Source: Moesziomyces globuligerus (taxonomy: Eukaryota; Basidiomycota; Ustilaginomycetes; Ustilaginales; Ustilaginaceae). From it: 64,000 nt of DNA. The stretch's first letter is position 1. Each line of letters starts with the position of its first letter. The stretch lies in the NCBI GenBank assembly GCA_030849465.1, contig JARVLF010000006.1, positions 1,054,001 through 1,118,000 of the forward strand. The letters run 5' to 3'. The position numbers and the translations under genes were made by a program. This document shows, piece after piece, positions 38,376-49,243 of this stretch. Under the pieces are notes generated by a model. It made no database searches. It saw only the letters and a list, made by a program, of their open reading frames with translations, and was not told where the DNA came from.

Positions 38376-39931
38376 TTTTACCGACATGAAGCCTACCATA
38401 CCGTACATATCGCAACAAGTGGGCTGTAACGTGAAGGAGACCAACATGGTTTGCTGAGCGGTTGGCTAGCCATATGAATCATATCAGTCATCGGTCAGCC
38501 AAGCGTGATAGTGGCTGGCTTACGGCTGGCTTAGAGACGCCAGCGGTGCTGGTCGGCTTGACGATTGGCTTTCGGCTCAGCACAACCAGCTCGGTTGGCG
38601 AGATGTCTTTCTTGCGACACGCTTCATGAACAAGCGTCGAGTCGTATCCTAAAGTAATGAAACGCAAGGTGACGACGAGCAGACACATAGGCATGATCAT
38701 GATGGAGTCCCACTCATGACTGGCTGCTCCGATGAAGCTATTCGTCAACCCATGACCAGCGCGCGTGGCTGACTGATGGGTGGCTGAGGAATACCAGACC
38801 CACGGTGGCTGGCTGATGCATGATGGGCGGGCTCCAACGCTCCCTCGCGACTCATGACTCACATGACTTGTTAGGATTGGGTTTCTGGCCGCCCAAGCAT
38901 GAGATAGCCACCCGCAAGCCACTCATCATAAGAGAGGCTTGATCTCGAAGCCACCACTTAGCCACCACACGCGTGTTAGCTGGGGTAGCGACAGATCCAA
39001 GCCACTCAGCAAGCCACTCGCCCCTAGTGGCTTAACTTGGAAGCCACTACTAAGCCACCCGCAAGCTCGAAGCTTGCGGACGGCTTGATGTCGAATCCCT
39101 TTTTTCGCGATACGAGCGGCTTGGCTCACGGAGATCTCTGTCGTTTCTCGTGACTGGATCAGCCAGCCAGGCATTTACGAGTCATAGTAAGTGATGCCTG
39201 GCTGGGCGATTCATTATTCATCGAATAACTCACGGACAGCCACTCGCGCACCATTATGAACTATATAAACCATGAATCAGATGCTTTTATGTTTGGCGGT
39301 GGTGCCTTGCGATCCACGACACCTCCTGCACATACATCGTAAAACTCACAATTCCAAAAACGAACGAAAATCATGAATCATACCGAGAAAAGTCGCAAGA
39401 TACAATCGCTAAGCCACCCGTTACGCCCTAGACGTACCTCGAAGCCCCCCATACGCAATTTCTTACACAACCACGAACCACAAAGTACCGAAAAATTCGA
39501 AGAAAGAGGGCGCCGACGTACCTGTGCCGGCAGAGAAAGTCAGATTGGAGACCCTGCACCTACACACACGCGTGCGCGCATGGCAGACCACGCGTGTTTC
39601 ACTACCGCTGGCCCATGGCTCCCATACATGATATCCTGAAGAACTGCGAGCCGGCAAAGAGCAGCCACCCATCAGCCACCCGCTGGTCAATTGGCACCAG
39701 GCCACTTGTTCGGATGTGACTCGGGTACGTCCATCGAAGCCACGCCTGAAGCCACCCTATCATATAGGGTGGCTTAGAGTACAGTTGCGGGGTAATCCAC
39801 TGGGGCTGGCTCTCGTGTGACTTGGCAAAGGGGCCTTGCAACTTTTTCCAGTACATGATATAAGGCGGATACCGTGATGGTCGTGCTGGTCGTTGAGGTT
39901 TTGCTTGTGCTGCTGATTCGAAGGCTTCAAA

Positions 39932-40111
39932 CATATCGCGAAAAAAGGAGTGTGACGTTTTCCAAGCCACCCCTTAAGCCACCCGTGGTGTCTTACCCTC
40001 CAAGCCACTCGCAAGCCCCCCACGCACACTCTAGTGGCTTGATATTCCAAGCCACCCGTGGTGGCTTAGGTGGTGGCTTGGAAAACGTCACACTCCTTTT
40101 TTCGCGATATG
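39932..40111. mobile_element. Miniature element with perfect 40-bp terminal inverted repeats
   Basis: Positions 39932-39971 and 40072-40111 are exact reverse complements over 40 nt (CATATCGCGAAAAAAGG at the outer end, CCAAGCCACC at the inner end). The 100-bp centre contains further facing AAGCCACC/GGTGGCTT words. The size (180 bp) and lack of coding capacity fit a MITE or foldback element. No clear target duplication was found at the borders. Confidence 0.75.
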
Positions 40112-43010
40112 ATGCATCTAGAAACTATTTAGACCTAACCTCAATGTCGTGTTTGGGCCAGTTTTCGATGGTTGAGCTGATATCAGCAGGTGATCATTAT
40201 TCAAATGAAGTAACTTATCATGTATGTTTTGTTTGAAGTGTGTTAAATAAAAAAAGAAATCCAATCCAATCTTACCACAAAACATGGATTCTTGACACCA
40301 CACCATGACTATCATATTTCCAAGCTTCATAATTTAAGGATCATGCATATCTGCAAAAACAAAAAAGGAGACCGAATAAGGCACTCGGGCTAACTAGGCA
40401 AGCAACCGCGCACGCTTTCAATCAGATTTATATTCAAGTGTCTGGTTGCTCGACAGCAGGCTCTAGTCTTGTGGCTTGGCAGCAAACATCGAAACATGAA
40501 AGCGATCATGAATCGGTGAAGGCTCATTTAGTAAGGCTGTGGAAGCCGTTCACCTCAGCTCAGCTCGAAAGTAGATGATTCGTGTGATTGGTACCGTACG
40601 TCGCGCATATGAATCACCCCTCAGTCAGCCCGGGTGGCTTGTGGGTGGTGGGACTCAGGCCCTTTTTTTTCGCGATAACTTTGCTTAGTCCCCCTCAAAA
40701 TCTGCTGGGGATCTCAGCAAGCATTGACTCATATCGTGTGTCATGCATCGCAAAAAAAGGGATCAGAGATGGACGACACGTATAATGTTGAGAGATGACG
40801 AGAGAAATGTTAGTCTTCACTGCACGGTCACCAGACCAATTAATTTCCCCGAGGCGTCCCGTGCCTCATGCACCACATGACCCGACTTCGCACGTCCCCA
40901 CTCCCACACACACACTCGAAGTCACTCATGTATATAAGTCTCTTTCGTTCACCGTCCCGAGAACGAAATACTAGGGCAATTTCTCTTTCAACATATCATG
41001 CATGATGGCACGTGGTGGCCATCCGTATGCGGCAGGTATTCGAAATTATGACTTCAGAAGGTTTCTAGAAGGCTTCCCTTGCCAGCCACGCGCTCTCATT
41101 CATGTCCGAACAATTTCAGGGCTCATATTCTGAAGAACGGCGAGCTGGCGAATAGCAGCCACCCATCAGCCACCCTGGGTGGCTGATGAATACTAGCCAA
41201 CCCCGCCCCTCACTCGGGGTCCCTGCCCATTCATCATGCGTATTCTAAAAAGCAGCGAGACGACTTCGTCCGAAGTCAGGGTCTGAGCTCTGGCGCACAC
41301 AACCTGCCAAATTCCGACGTGACCATTATCATCACGACGATGATCTGAAACAAGCTTTAGGCGCGTCTCCTCCACAAGGACTTTAATCTGCAGCAGGCTG
41401 CAGAAGCTGGATGGCAATTGAGCAGCCTCCCATTAGCCACCCCGGGTGGCTTCGTGGCGGCAGCCACCCATCAGCCATCGTGTGTGGGTGGCTGATGGGT
41501 GGCTGCTCGATCGCCACCCTGCTGCTTGTTAGGATTTGACACACGCCTCATAATGCATGCCTCCATACCAGCGCTCGAAGCTCAAACAAATACTCGTCAG
41601 ATTCAGGATTGCTGGCTTCTGATCAAGTGCCCAATCGCACGAACATCACTATGAATTCGCTCTCAAAATATTCAAAGGAAGTTCATATGCATAATAATAT
41701 ATGAAAAAAGGCGAAATACGTTGGCTAGGCCACCCCACGAAGCCACCAGTGGGCTATCCGGGGTGGATACGCGTTGAAGCCAACCCGAAGCCACCCAATC
41801 GCGTGTGGGTGGCTTCAGGCGATTGGGTGGCTTCAGGGTACGTCCGGGGAATAAGCCACCCGGGATGGCTAAGGGGTGGCTCAACGAGAGTACGTAGCGT
41901 CCGTAACCATGTGATGATACGGACGCCACTCATAGTCGTGGTGAACGGGCGTGAGTGGCTTACAATGCCTGAATGGCTTTGTTTGCCATCCAAGCACACT
42001 TATTACTCGACTGGCTTCGCTTTCCTTACTACTTCTTTTCGCAATAATGTTTGCCGTAGAATGAGTGAGTGGCTTGCGACTCCCCGACCGGTTCTTTCTG
42101 CAATATGAGAATCTGAGCCATTTACATGGCTCCTCTCCACCTCTGGTGGCTGCGAGAGCGACGATCCCCTTTTTTGCGATGTGACCGGATTTACAGGCGG
42201 TGTGATAGTGATAGCGAAATATATCGCGCACAAGATCCATAATTCATCATGCAGGATGATTAAACACCCCTGACTTCAAGCGCATTTTTTATCCGGTCAT
42301 AATTTATCCCCAGGCAAGTAGCGAGGTGGCGACCGAGCAGCCACCCCGGGTGGGTGATGTGCGTTAGCCGCCCACGAGCCATCCCCCTTGAGGAACTAGC
42401 ATTCATCAGCCAGCCCTCCGGGACCGTCTCGCAAACGAGGCAGGAAGGAATGCGACGTTCCGATCAGCCAACAACGAGCCGACCGGCTTGCACAGAGAAG
42501 CCAATTCGCTTCAAAATGGCTTTTGGTTGGCTCGTTTGGCGCTCAACCAGTGGTCTTCTGCTGCGTGAGCATGTCTCCACCATGGGAAAGAAAGATCCGT
42601 GAGTTGAGCCCGTTCGAAGCGAACCTCGAGCGTCATGAGCAGCCATCTCCATCTGGAGACTTGAGTTGTGCGGCTGTCGCGTTTCGCAAGGCTTTTATTG
42701 AATCGGTCTTTTGCGCGCTTCGGCGAGGAGGCGAGAAGCGGTGAGGCGAGACGCGATGCGCAGCCTCCACATGCACCAACGCATGGGGAAGCGGACGCGT
42801 TGGCTGATCTGCAGGGGCCGCAGACCTCGCTTGGGCCATCTGCGGAGCGGACGGAGTCGATCGAGCCAGGACCCGACACGAGGGTCCGCGGGGCCGGATC
42901 AACGCGGCCATCCTCGCCTGCAACTTTGCATTTCCCGTCCATCCTCTCACCTCCCCGACTCCGCAGCATCCTACCGTCGGAAGACATCCTGAACAGGTCT
43001 CCTTGGCAAG

Positions 43011-46000
43011 ATGCTTCCCTCGGCGAAAGAGCGCCCAGCCGGGCGCTGCCACATGAAGGGCAACTGCGGGAAGAAGAGCATCTTTAGCCCCGAGTTGCCG
43101 TGCCCCGTGGATGCGAAAGCCGCCTCGCCGGATGACGACGGCTTTCGCGAAATGCTGGTGAGCACATGCGGCTCAGACTACGCCGACGGCCCGGTCTGTT
43201 GTACGCAAGCGCAGGTGGAGAACCTCGCGGCGAATCTGCAACAGGCGGAGCCGCTGATCTCCTCGTGTCCCGCCTGTCGAAACAACTTTCGCTCGCTATT
43301 CTGCGCCTTCACCTGTTCGCCCAATCAAGCCCGATTCATCGACGTTACCGAGACGCAGCAAGTCACGGGCAGTGACGGTCGCCCATCCGAAGCTGTCAAG
43401 ACTGTCGAGTACTACATCGAAGCCGATTGGAAGCAAAAGTTCTTCGACAGCTGCAAGAACGTCAAGTTCGGTGCCAGCAACGGCTTTGCGATGGACTTGA
43501 TTGGCGGAGGGGCAAAGAGTCCGAACGCATTCCTCAAGTTTCTCGGTGACGAAAAGCCGTTGCTGGGCAGCCCCTTCCAGATCAACTTTCCGGACCAGAA
43601 AGGCGAGGTCCCGATCGAGCTGATCGAACAGTCTCGATCACCGCCACGAAACGATTCCCTCCTTCCACACATCCCGTTCAACGACAACCCGAGACAATGC
43701 AGCGATCCCGAACTTTTGTCCAGGTGCGCTTGCGTCGACTGTCCGGACACATGCACTGCTTTGCCAGAGCTACCAGGATCTGTTGGCGACGGCTCGGCTT
43801 GTGCGATCGGATCAGTGTCGTGCTTGACCTTCTCGACGCTTGCCCTCTTCACGCTACTGGTCGCCTTGATGTGGTTCTGGCGGCCCATCCAGAAGCTTCT
43901 GCGGGGGCACGGTGGGATTGCACTGCCAAACCGCATGAGCGGGCACAGTCTCTTCGACCAGTCAAGCGGCTTTGAAAGGGTTCGGATGGACTCCGAGGAC
44001 TCTTTGGACGGCCTCATCGATGGACCGTCATCCGATCGGTCCAATCAGACAAACCTCATCGGAGCTAGGGGCCTTGGTCACTTTGGCGAGGAAAGCTCGG
44101 GCACCTCGGCGCCTGATGGCACATACCGGGGAATTGGACTGGAGCGCAACGACAACATCTCGGCGCTCAGTGCGCTCCAACCTCGGAAGTATGCGCTGAA
44201 TCAGCTCTTGACTACATCATTCTACAGGCTAGGGCTGTTCTGCGCAAGCCATCCTTGGCTGACTTTCACGGCGGCAGCGGTCTTTGTTGGAGCAGCGAAC
44301 ATTGGGTGGAAGAACTTCGAGGTTGAAGTCGATCCGGTGCGTCTGTGGGTGGCGCCCGGGTCGACTGCAAAGATGCAAAAAGAAGTCTTCGACCAAGAAT
44401 TCGGACCCTTCTATCGACCTCAACAGATCTTTGTCATGGACGTCGCTTCGTACAACGACCTTCCGAAGCTGCGACAGAGCTCTTCGTCCGCCGACTTGGC
44501 CAAGTTGCCAGCGTCCTTGTCTTGGGAACGGCTCCTATGGCTAGCGGATCTGGAGCGGGAGGTGCGAGAACTCCGATCTCCAAACGGCGTAACCCTGCAG
44601 GACGTCTGCCTTGCCCCTGCTGGGCCAGGCACGCCGTGCGTGGTGCAGAGCATCCTCGGCTACTTTCAGGATGACCCCATTGGCTACGGTCTTGAAGCCG
44701 GCAACTGGGACCAGGCCCTTGACCAGTGCGCCGGCAATCCTGCTGATTGCCTCCCCGATTTTGGCCAACCGCTCAAACCCAATATCGTGTTGGGCGGTCT
44801 GCCAGCAGGTGCCCAGCCGAGTCAAGCTCGGTCATCCGTCACGACGTACGTTCTCAACAACAGCCTGGAGAAGAAGCAGCTCGCCGCAGCTGAAGAATGG
44901 GAGCAAGAGCTCTTGTCGCTGCTGACAAGGGTAGCATCCGATTCCACGGATAGCCCGCAGAACGAAGCGTCCTATGCAGGACCACATTCGCTATCCGTGC
45001 GACGACAAGAGCTCGGTTTACAAATTGCCTTCAGCACTGGAGTCAGTCTCGAAACCGAGATCGGTAGCAGCAGTAACACTGACGTCGGTATTGTGGTGCT
45101 CTCTTACCTGACCATGTTCGTCTACGTGGCGCTCTCTCTGGGAAAGCAGACACCCAAGTCTGAAGGCGATCAAGAGTCTACCTCTCCCATCGCCGAGCCT
45201 GGATCCTATCCTCGAATGTCCGCGGCGTCGATCTCAGCATTGTCTAACGGGTCCGCCCGGAGGGGTCTGAGTCGAGCTCGGCGGATGGTGCAGACTTTCT
45301 GCATCTCCTCGAAGTTCACTCTGGGCCTTTTCGGTATTTCGATCGTGCTATGTTCGGTAGCGTGCGCTGTTGGCATCTTCAGTGCATTGGGCGTCAAGGT
45401 CACTCTGATTATCGCCGAGGTCATTCCATTCATGCTTTTGGCAGTTGGGGTCGACAACATCTTCTTGCTTTGCGACGAAATGGATCGTCAGCACGGGAAG
45501 CAGGCTCATGACGGCCCTAGCGTCATCGCATCGGACTCAAGGGCGAGCGAGTCGCTGGCACCATCTATGGACCTGCCAAGACATCGGACCTCGTCCCTCA
45601 GCGATGATTCTGAGGGGCAAGAGATGCTGCGTACATCACCTGCATCGAATCAAGCGACGCGCCTTACAATCGAAGAACGAGCAGCACGATGCCTGGCACG
45701 CGTGGGACCATCCATCCTGCTCAGTGCTACCACTCAAATCGTGGCGTTCCTGCTCGGCGCATTGGTGCCGATGCCTGCAGTGAGAAACTTTGCGCTCTAT
45801 GCTGCCGGAAGCATGCTGATCGTTGCGGCGATGCACTGCACGGTCTTCGTCGCGGCCATGGCTCTCGATGCCCATCGAGTCGAAGGGAGGCGAGTCGATT
45901 GTCTGCCGTGTCTCAAAGCGCCTCCTCGTCCGACGCGCGTCCAGATCCCGGACCAGGCACCTGCCGCACCCCGGGAGACCGGGCTCGATCACTTCATCAG

Positions 46001-47459
46001 GTACAGATTCGCGCCAATCCTGCTGCGATCCGGGACCAAGCGTCTCGTCGTGATGGTGTTCGGTGCCATTGCGGTCATGAGCTCGATCGGAATCCAGAGG
46101 ATCGAGATGGGCCTCGATCAGCGTCTTGCGCTGCCCTCAAAGTCCTATCTGAGGCCCTACTTCGATGCGATCGATGTCTTCCTTGACGTTGGTCCTCCCG
46201 TGTACTTCGTCGCCGCGGGTGATGATGTATCTGCCCGCAAGGGACAGCGAGGACTGTGCGGTCGGTTCACAACTTGCGAACCGCTGTCGCTTGCCAACAC
46301 TCTGGAAGGGGAGCGAGCGCGATCCGAAGTCTCCTGGATTGCTGAGCCGGCCAGCAGCTGGATCGATGACTTCCTGCAATGGCTCAATCCTATCCTCGAT
46401 GGCTGCTGCCGTGTCAAGATCTCCGATCCGTCCGTCTTCTGCGGGCCCCGCGATAGCCCCTTCTCCTGCCAGCCGTGCTTCGAAGGTCGCGATCCTCCGT
46501 GGAACATCACCATGGATGGGTTCCCCGAAGGCGAAGAATTCTACCGCTATCTGAAGAAATGGCTTGAGAGCCCGACCGATCAAGAATGCCCACTAGGTGG
46601 TCAAGCGGCGTACTCTTCGGCACTCAGCATTGCAACAGATCCTTCCAGCGGCAAAGAGAATGTGCGCGCCTCCCACTTCCGCACTTACTTTTCGCCCTTG
46701 CGCTCCCAGTCGGACTTCATCAATGCCCTGGAGCAATCACAGAGGATTTCGGACGACATCTCGAAGCGGACAGGCTATCGAGTCTTCGCGTACAGTCTCT
46801 TCTTCATCTTCTTCGAGCAGTACACCTATCTGCTGTCGATGGCTGTGCAGGTCCTCGGCTCGGCTGCCATCGCCATCTTTGCCATCAACACGGTGCTGCT
46901 CGGCAGCTGGCGGACGGGCGCCGTGGTGACGCTCTGCGTTACGAGCACCGTATTTTTGGTGGCCGGAGTCATGGGTTTCTGGGGCATCCAGTTCAACGCG
47001 TTGACGCTGGTCAACCTGAGCGTATGCGCAGCCATCGGGGTCGAGTTCTGTGCCCACATCGCTCGTGCCTTCATGCGTGCTCCTGGTGCCCTGCCACGAA
47101 CTCATCCGATGTCGCAAAAGGAACGCGACGAAAGGGCCTGGCTTGCGCTCACTGATGTGGGCAGCGCAGTGGTCAACGGCATCTTCTCGACCAAGTTGAT
47201 CGGCGTCGGCGTGCTCATCTTTACCAAGTCGGATCTCCTCAAGCTCTATTACGCCAAGACTTGGCTCTGTCTCATCATTGGCGGCTTGCTTCACGGCATG
47301 ATCTTGCTTCCCGTACTGCTCAGCTGGCTCGGCGGTCGAGGCTGGTCTACAGGGGAAGATGAGTCGGACGTCAAGCGTCGACTGAACCGCGCCGGATCCG
47401 AATATCGGCCCCTTATGGCGTCCGAACCGGGAGTCAGTGATGACGAGGAGGATTTGTGA
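43011..47459 (+). CDS. NPC1: Niemann-Pick C1-type sterol transporter (NPC1/Ncr1)
   Basis: A 1482-residue frame from 43011. The N-terminal sterol-binding domain begins at once (RCHMKGNCGKKSIF, then CCTQAQVENL and CPACRNNFRSLFCAFTCSP). A transmembrane segment follows near 275, a luminal domain to about 680, and the sterol-sensing domain from about 690, which includes TLIIAEVIPFMLLAVGVDNIFLL and a 100-residue Ser-rich cytosolic insert. A second luminal domain with a Cys-rich CQPCFEG region and a C-terminal membrane block (about 1260-1460) complete the RND-like layout. It exports sterols and sphingolipids from the vacuole membrane. The frame lacks a signal peptide, which is probably in an upstream exon spliced near 42996, since CAG precedes an in-frame GTCTCCTTGGCAAG. 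The true start is therefore open. Confidence 0.9.
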   Translation: MLPSAKERPAGRCHMKGNCGKKSIFSPELPCPVDAKAASPDDDGFREMLVSTCGSDYADGPVCCTQAQVENLAANLQQAEPLISSCPACRNNFRSLFCAFTCSPNQARFIDVTETQQVTGSDGRPSEAVKTVEYYIEADWKQKFFDSCKNVKFGASNGFAMDLIGGGAKSPNAFLKFLGDEKPLLGSPFQINFPDQKGEVPIELIEQSRSPPRNDSLLPHIPFNDNPRQCSDPELLSRCACVDCPDTCTALPELPGSVGDGSACAIGSVSCLTFSTLALFTLLVALMWFWRPIQKLLRGHGGIALPNRMSGHSLFDQSSGFERVRMDSEDSLDGLIDGPSSDRSNQTNLIGARGLGHFGEESSGTSAPDGTYRGIGLERNDNISALSALQPRKYALNQLLTTSFYRLGLFCASHPWLTFTAAAVFVGAANIGWKNFEVEVDPVRLWVAPGSTAKMQKEVFDQEFGPFYRPQQIFVMDVASYNDLPKLRQSSSSADLAKLPASLSWERLLWLADLEREVRELRSPNGVTLQDVCLAPAGPGTPCVVQSILGYFQDDPIGYGLEAGNWDQALDQCAGNPADCLPDFGQPLKPNIVLGGLPAGAQPSQARSSVTTYVLNNSLEKKQLAAAEEWEQELLSLLTRVASDSTDSPQNEASYAGPHSLSVRRQELGLQIAFSTGVSLETEIGSSSNTDVGIVVLSYLTMFVYVALSLGKQTPKSEGDQESTSPIAEPGSYPRMSAASISALSNGSARRGLSRARRMVQTFCISSKFTLGLFGISIVLCSVACAVGIFSALGVKVTLIIAEVIPFMLLAVGVDNIFLLCDEMDRQHGKQAHDGPSVIASDSRASESLAPSMDLPRHRTSSLSDDSEGQEMLRTSPASNQATRLTIEERAARCLARVGPSILLSATTQIVAFLLGALVPMPAVRNFALYAAGSMLIVAAMHCTVFVAAMALDAHRVEGRRVDCLPCLKAPPRPTRVQIPDQAPAAPRETGLDHFIRYRFAPILLRSGTKRLVVMVFGAIAVMSSIGIQRIEMGLDQRLALPSKSYLRPYFDAIDVFLDVGPPVYFVAAGDDVSARKGQRGLCGRFTTCEPLSLANTLEGERARSEVSWIAEPASSWIDDFLQWLNPILDGCCRVKISDPSVFCGPRDSPFSCQPCFEGRDPPWNITMDGFPEGEEFYRYLKKWLESPTDQECPLGGQAAYSSALSIATDPSSGKENVRASHFRTYFSPLRSQSDFINALEQSQRISDDISKRTGYRVFAYSLFFIFFEQYTYLLSMAVQVLGSAAIAIFAINTVLLGSWRTGAVVTLCVTSTVFLVAGVMGFWGIQFNALTLVNLSVCAAIGVEFCAHIARAFMRAPGALPRTHPMSQKERDERAWLALTDVGSAVVNGIFSTKLIGVGVLIFTKSDLLKLYYAKTWLCLIIGGLLHGMILLPVLLSWLGGRGWSTGEDESDVKRRLNRAGSEYRPLMASEPGVSDDEEDL

Positions 47460-47894
47460 TCAATCAAGTGCCGCACTCTTTGACAAGTTCCCATGCAATC
47501 ACAGCAACGTCGTACGCGCATTCACTGTTTGCTTTTCTGGCGAAGCCTCAGTCCGAGCAACACGATGCAACTGCAGCTCTAGCCTTGACATCGGCTGACA
47601 ACCCCCGACCCCGAGTGTCCCTTGAGTGCGTTGAATTGAGCGAGAGCTAAAAATCGCAGAACGAGCGTTGCATGCAAGATTCCATTGTCGTGACGACGGA
47701 GCTTCGCAATGATGAGATTCTCCGGGTCAGACATGCTGGGCGTTGGGTTTGGAAGGATGACAGCATCTCCGCACGTTCATGGCGCAGACACAAACAGATC
47801 ATGAGCGTGTTCTTCTTCGATGGTGAGACAGGATGCAAGGAAGAAGCGGCTGATTCCGACTCGCGGCTTCCGAGCAGACCGGGATTTCCGCGCT
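47460..47894. other. Convergent 3' region of NPC1 and LSM12
   Basis: A 435-bp gap between tail-to-tail genes. No gene or clear poly(A) signal recognised. A plus-strand open frame running into the LSM12 exons has no support. Confidence 0.35.
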
Positions 47895-48853
47895 TTATGC
47901 GCTTGCTGCGTTCATCTTGCGCCTTTCGCCCTGTAGCTGATGTGGAGCAAGAGGAGAGATCACGGGATGGTGAGCGGATCGTCCGAGTTGCAGAGCATAC
48001 AAGCTGCATATGTTGTTGTGAGATACGTACCACTTTCGTCACGCGATGCCAGCTGTTGGCTTTGGACTGAGCGCCGTCGGGTGCAGCGCTCTTGTTGGTG
48101 CCGTCGATATATGATTGAAGCTGTTCTTGCGTAAAGCCAGGAACGTTGGTGGAAGCGGGATCGTAGCCGGGACCGGATATGACGACTTCCTCCATGACGA
48201 TGATGTGCGAGTCGTGCCAGCGGCAGGGCAATCTAAAACAAGGTGACGGCTTATGCAGATGGTCAGCGCTTCGGTGGGTCAGCTCCGAGGGTTGCTGCTT
48301 GTACTCACGTTTTGCTCAGAGCGTCAAAGACCTGCTGCCCGAGTTGAGACACGTCTTTGCCGGTGCGTGCGACTTTGGTGAGACTCTGCTTGACGGCATC
48401 TGCCTCTCTCAATTGAGCCGCCTTGAGCGAGACGGGATGGACGGGCGTGAGGGCTTTGGCCTGCGAAGCAGCGCCATTGGCGGCGTCGGAGGGGTTCTGG
48501 AACTCGATCTTCTTGATCTCCGAGACCTTGACGATCGTGAAGCCGACCACGGGGGACGCCTGAGCGAAACGATTGCGGGATGTCTGGGAAGCCTGAGCGA
48601 CGGATGCTGCGGCGGCAGGGGCGGATTGGAGATGCTGTGGTAGGCTGCTGGGCTCGCACTCCAGTCCGACGACGCCCAAGCTGGGGTCGTAGGCCCAAAG
48701 CTTTCCGGAGAGCGTTCGAGGCTGCTTGTCGCCCACGGTGAAAGTGACCTGGGACCCGAGCATCTTAGAGATGTTGGCAAGCTGGTTGGCCGGGGTGGAT
48801 GCACTCCCTTTGCCGCCCGTAGAGGCGGCGTTGGGTGCGGATGGGGCAACCAT
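47895..48853 (-). CDS. LSM12: LSM12 homologue (LSM and anticodon-binding-like AD domains)
   Basis: Three exons (48853-48309, 48232-48031, 47930-47895) give 260 residues. The N-terminal half is an LSM-like fold: LGSQVTFTVGDKQPRTLSGKLWAYD, then VVGFTIVKVSEIKKIEF. The AD domain follows across the first intron: GQQVFDALSKTLPCRWHDSHIIVMEEVVI and YDPASTNVP. LSM12 proteins bind RNA or ataxin-2-type partners in the cytosol (Pbp1 complex in yeast). The last exon codes only GERRKMNAASA, and the frame without that splice runs on for another 120 poorly conserved residues, so the spliced model is preferred. The gene is divergent from cactin. Confidence 0.85.
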
Positions 48854-49243
48854 GATTGATCGACGCGGTACGATGATAGTCCCAAACTTCCAACACCTTG
48901 GCTCGTGATGGTGAAGAGATGTATACTGCACCTCAGGCTATGCCGCTCTCGCTCCTCGCAGCTCTAAAGCGGTCGGTTTCCAATCTCGAAGGGACGGGCC
49001 AAAGCCCCAACCGTCCCGATTTCCGAGGCTGAGGAAGCCGCGTTTTGGTTCTCCACTCCGCTCGAGTGGGGAGAATTCGGCTAAGTTGCCGTCCGAACCC
49101 TGTGAGAGTCTCTCAACAGAATGATTTTGACCACCCTCGCCGTCTTTATGACCATCATCACCTATCTGAACCGCCCGCTTCGTTGACGCCTCGCCATCCA
49201 TATCCTATTCTGGACCCCGCGACAGCAGCCTAGCTCAGCTGCG
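48854..49243. promoter_or_regulatory. Divergent promoter region of LSM12 and cactin
   Basis: A 390-bp gap between two head-to-head genes. No core-promoter motif or further gene was recognised. Confidence 0.3.

Larger units (their letters stand above)
38013..42990. repeat. Gene-free region rich in GGTGGCTT / AAGCCACC modules
   Basis: Nearly 5 kb without any supported gene and with visibly more A+T than the flanking genes. It is packed with GTGGCT and AGCCAC words, often in facing pairs (for example near 41455-41510, 41730-41885 and 39960-40080), and with recurrent T-rich ends of the type CCTTTTTTCGCGATA (near 39100, 40100, 40665, 42165). Blocks recur inside it: 39638-39680 resembles 41128-41175 (GAAGAACnGCGAGC...AGCAGCCACCCATCAGCC). 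It reads as a graveyard of related miniature elements. The last few hundred bases (from about 42600) are GC-richer and probably the NPC1 promoter. Confidence 0.65.

Noticed and set aside
38013..42600. CRISPR-like array or satellite from the repeated GGTGGCTT words
   Set aside because: Spacing is irregular, words occur in both orientations, and there is no constant repeat-spacer period; eukaryotic context.
47672..48070. A 132-codon plus-strand frame at the LSM12 3' end
   Set aside because: Overlaps the supported LSM12 exons on the other strand and lacks similarity to any family I know.
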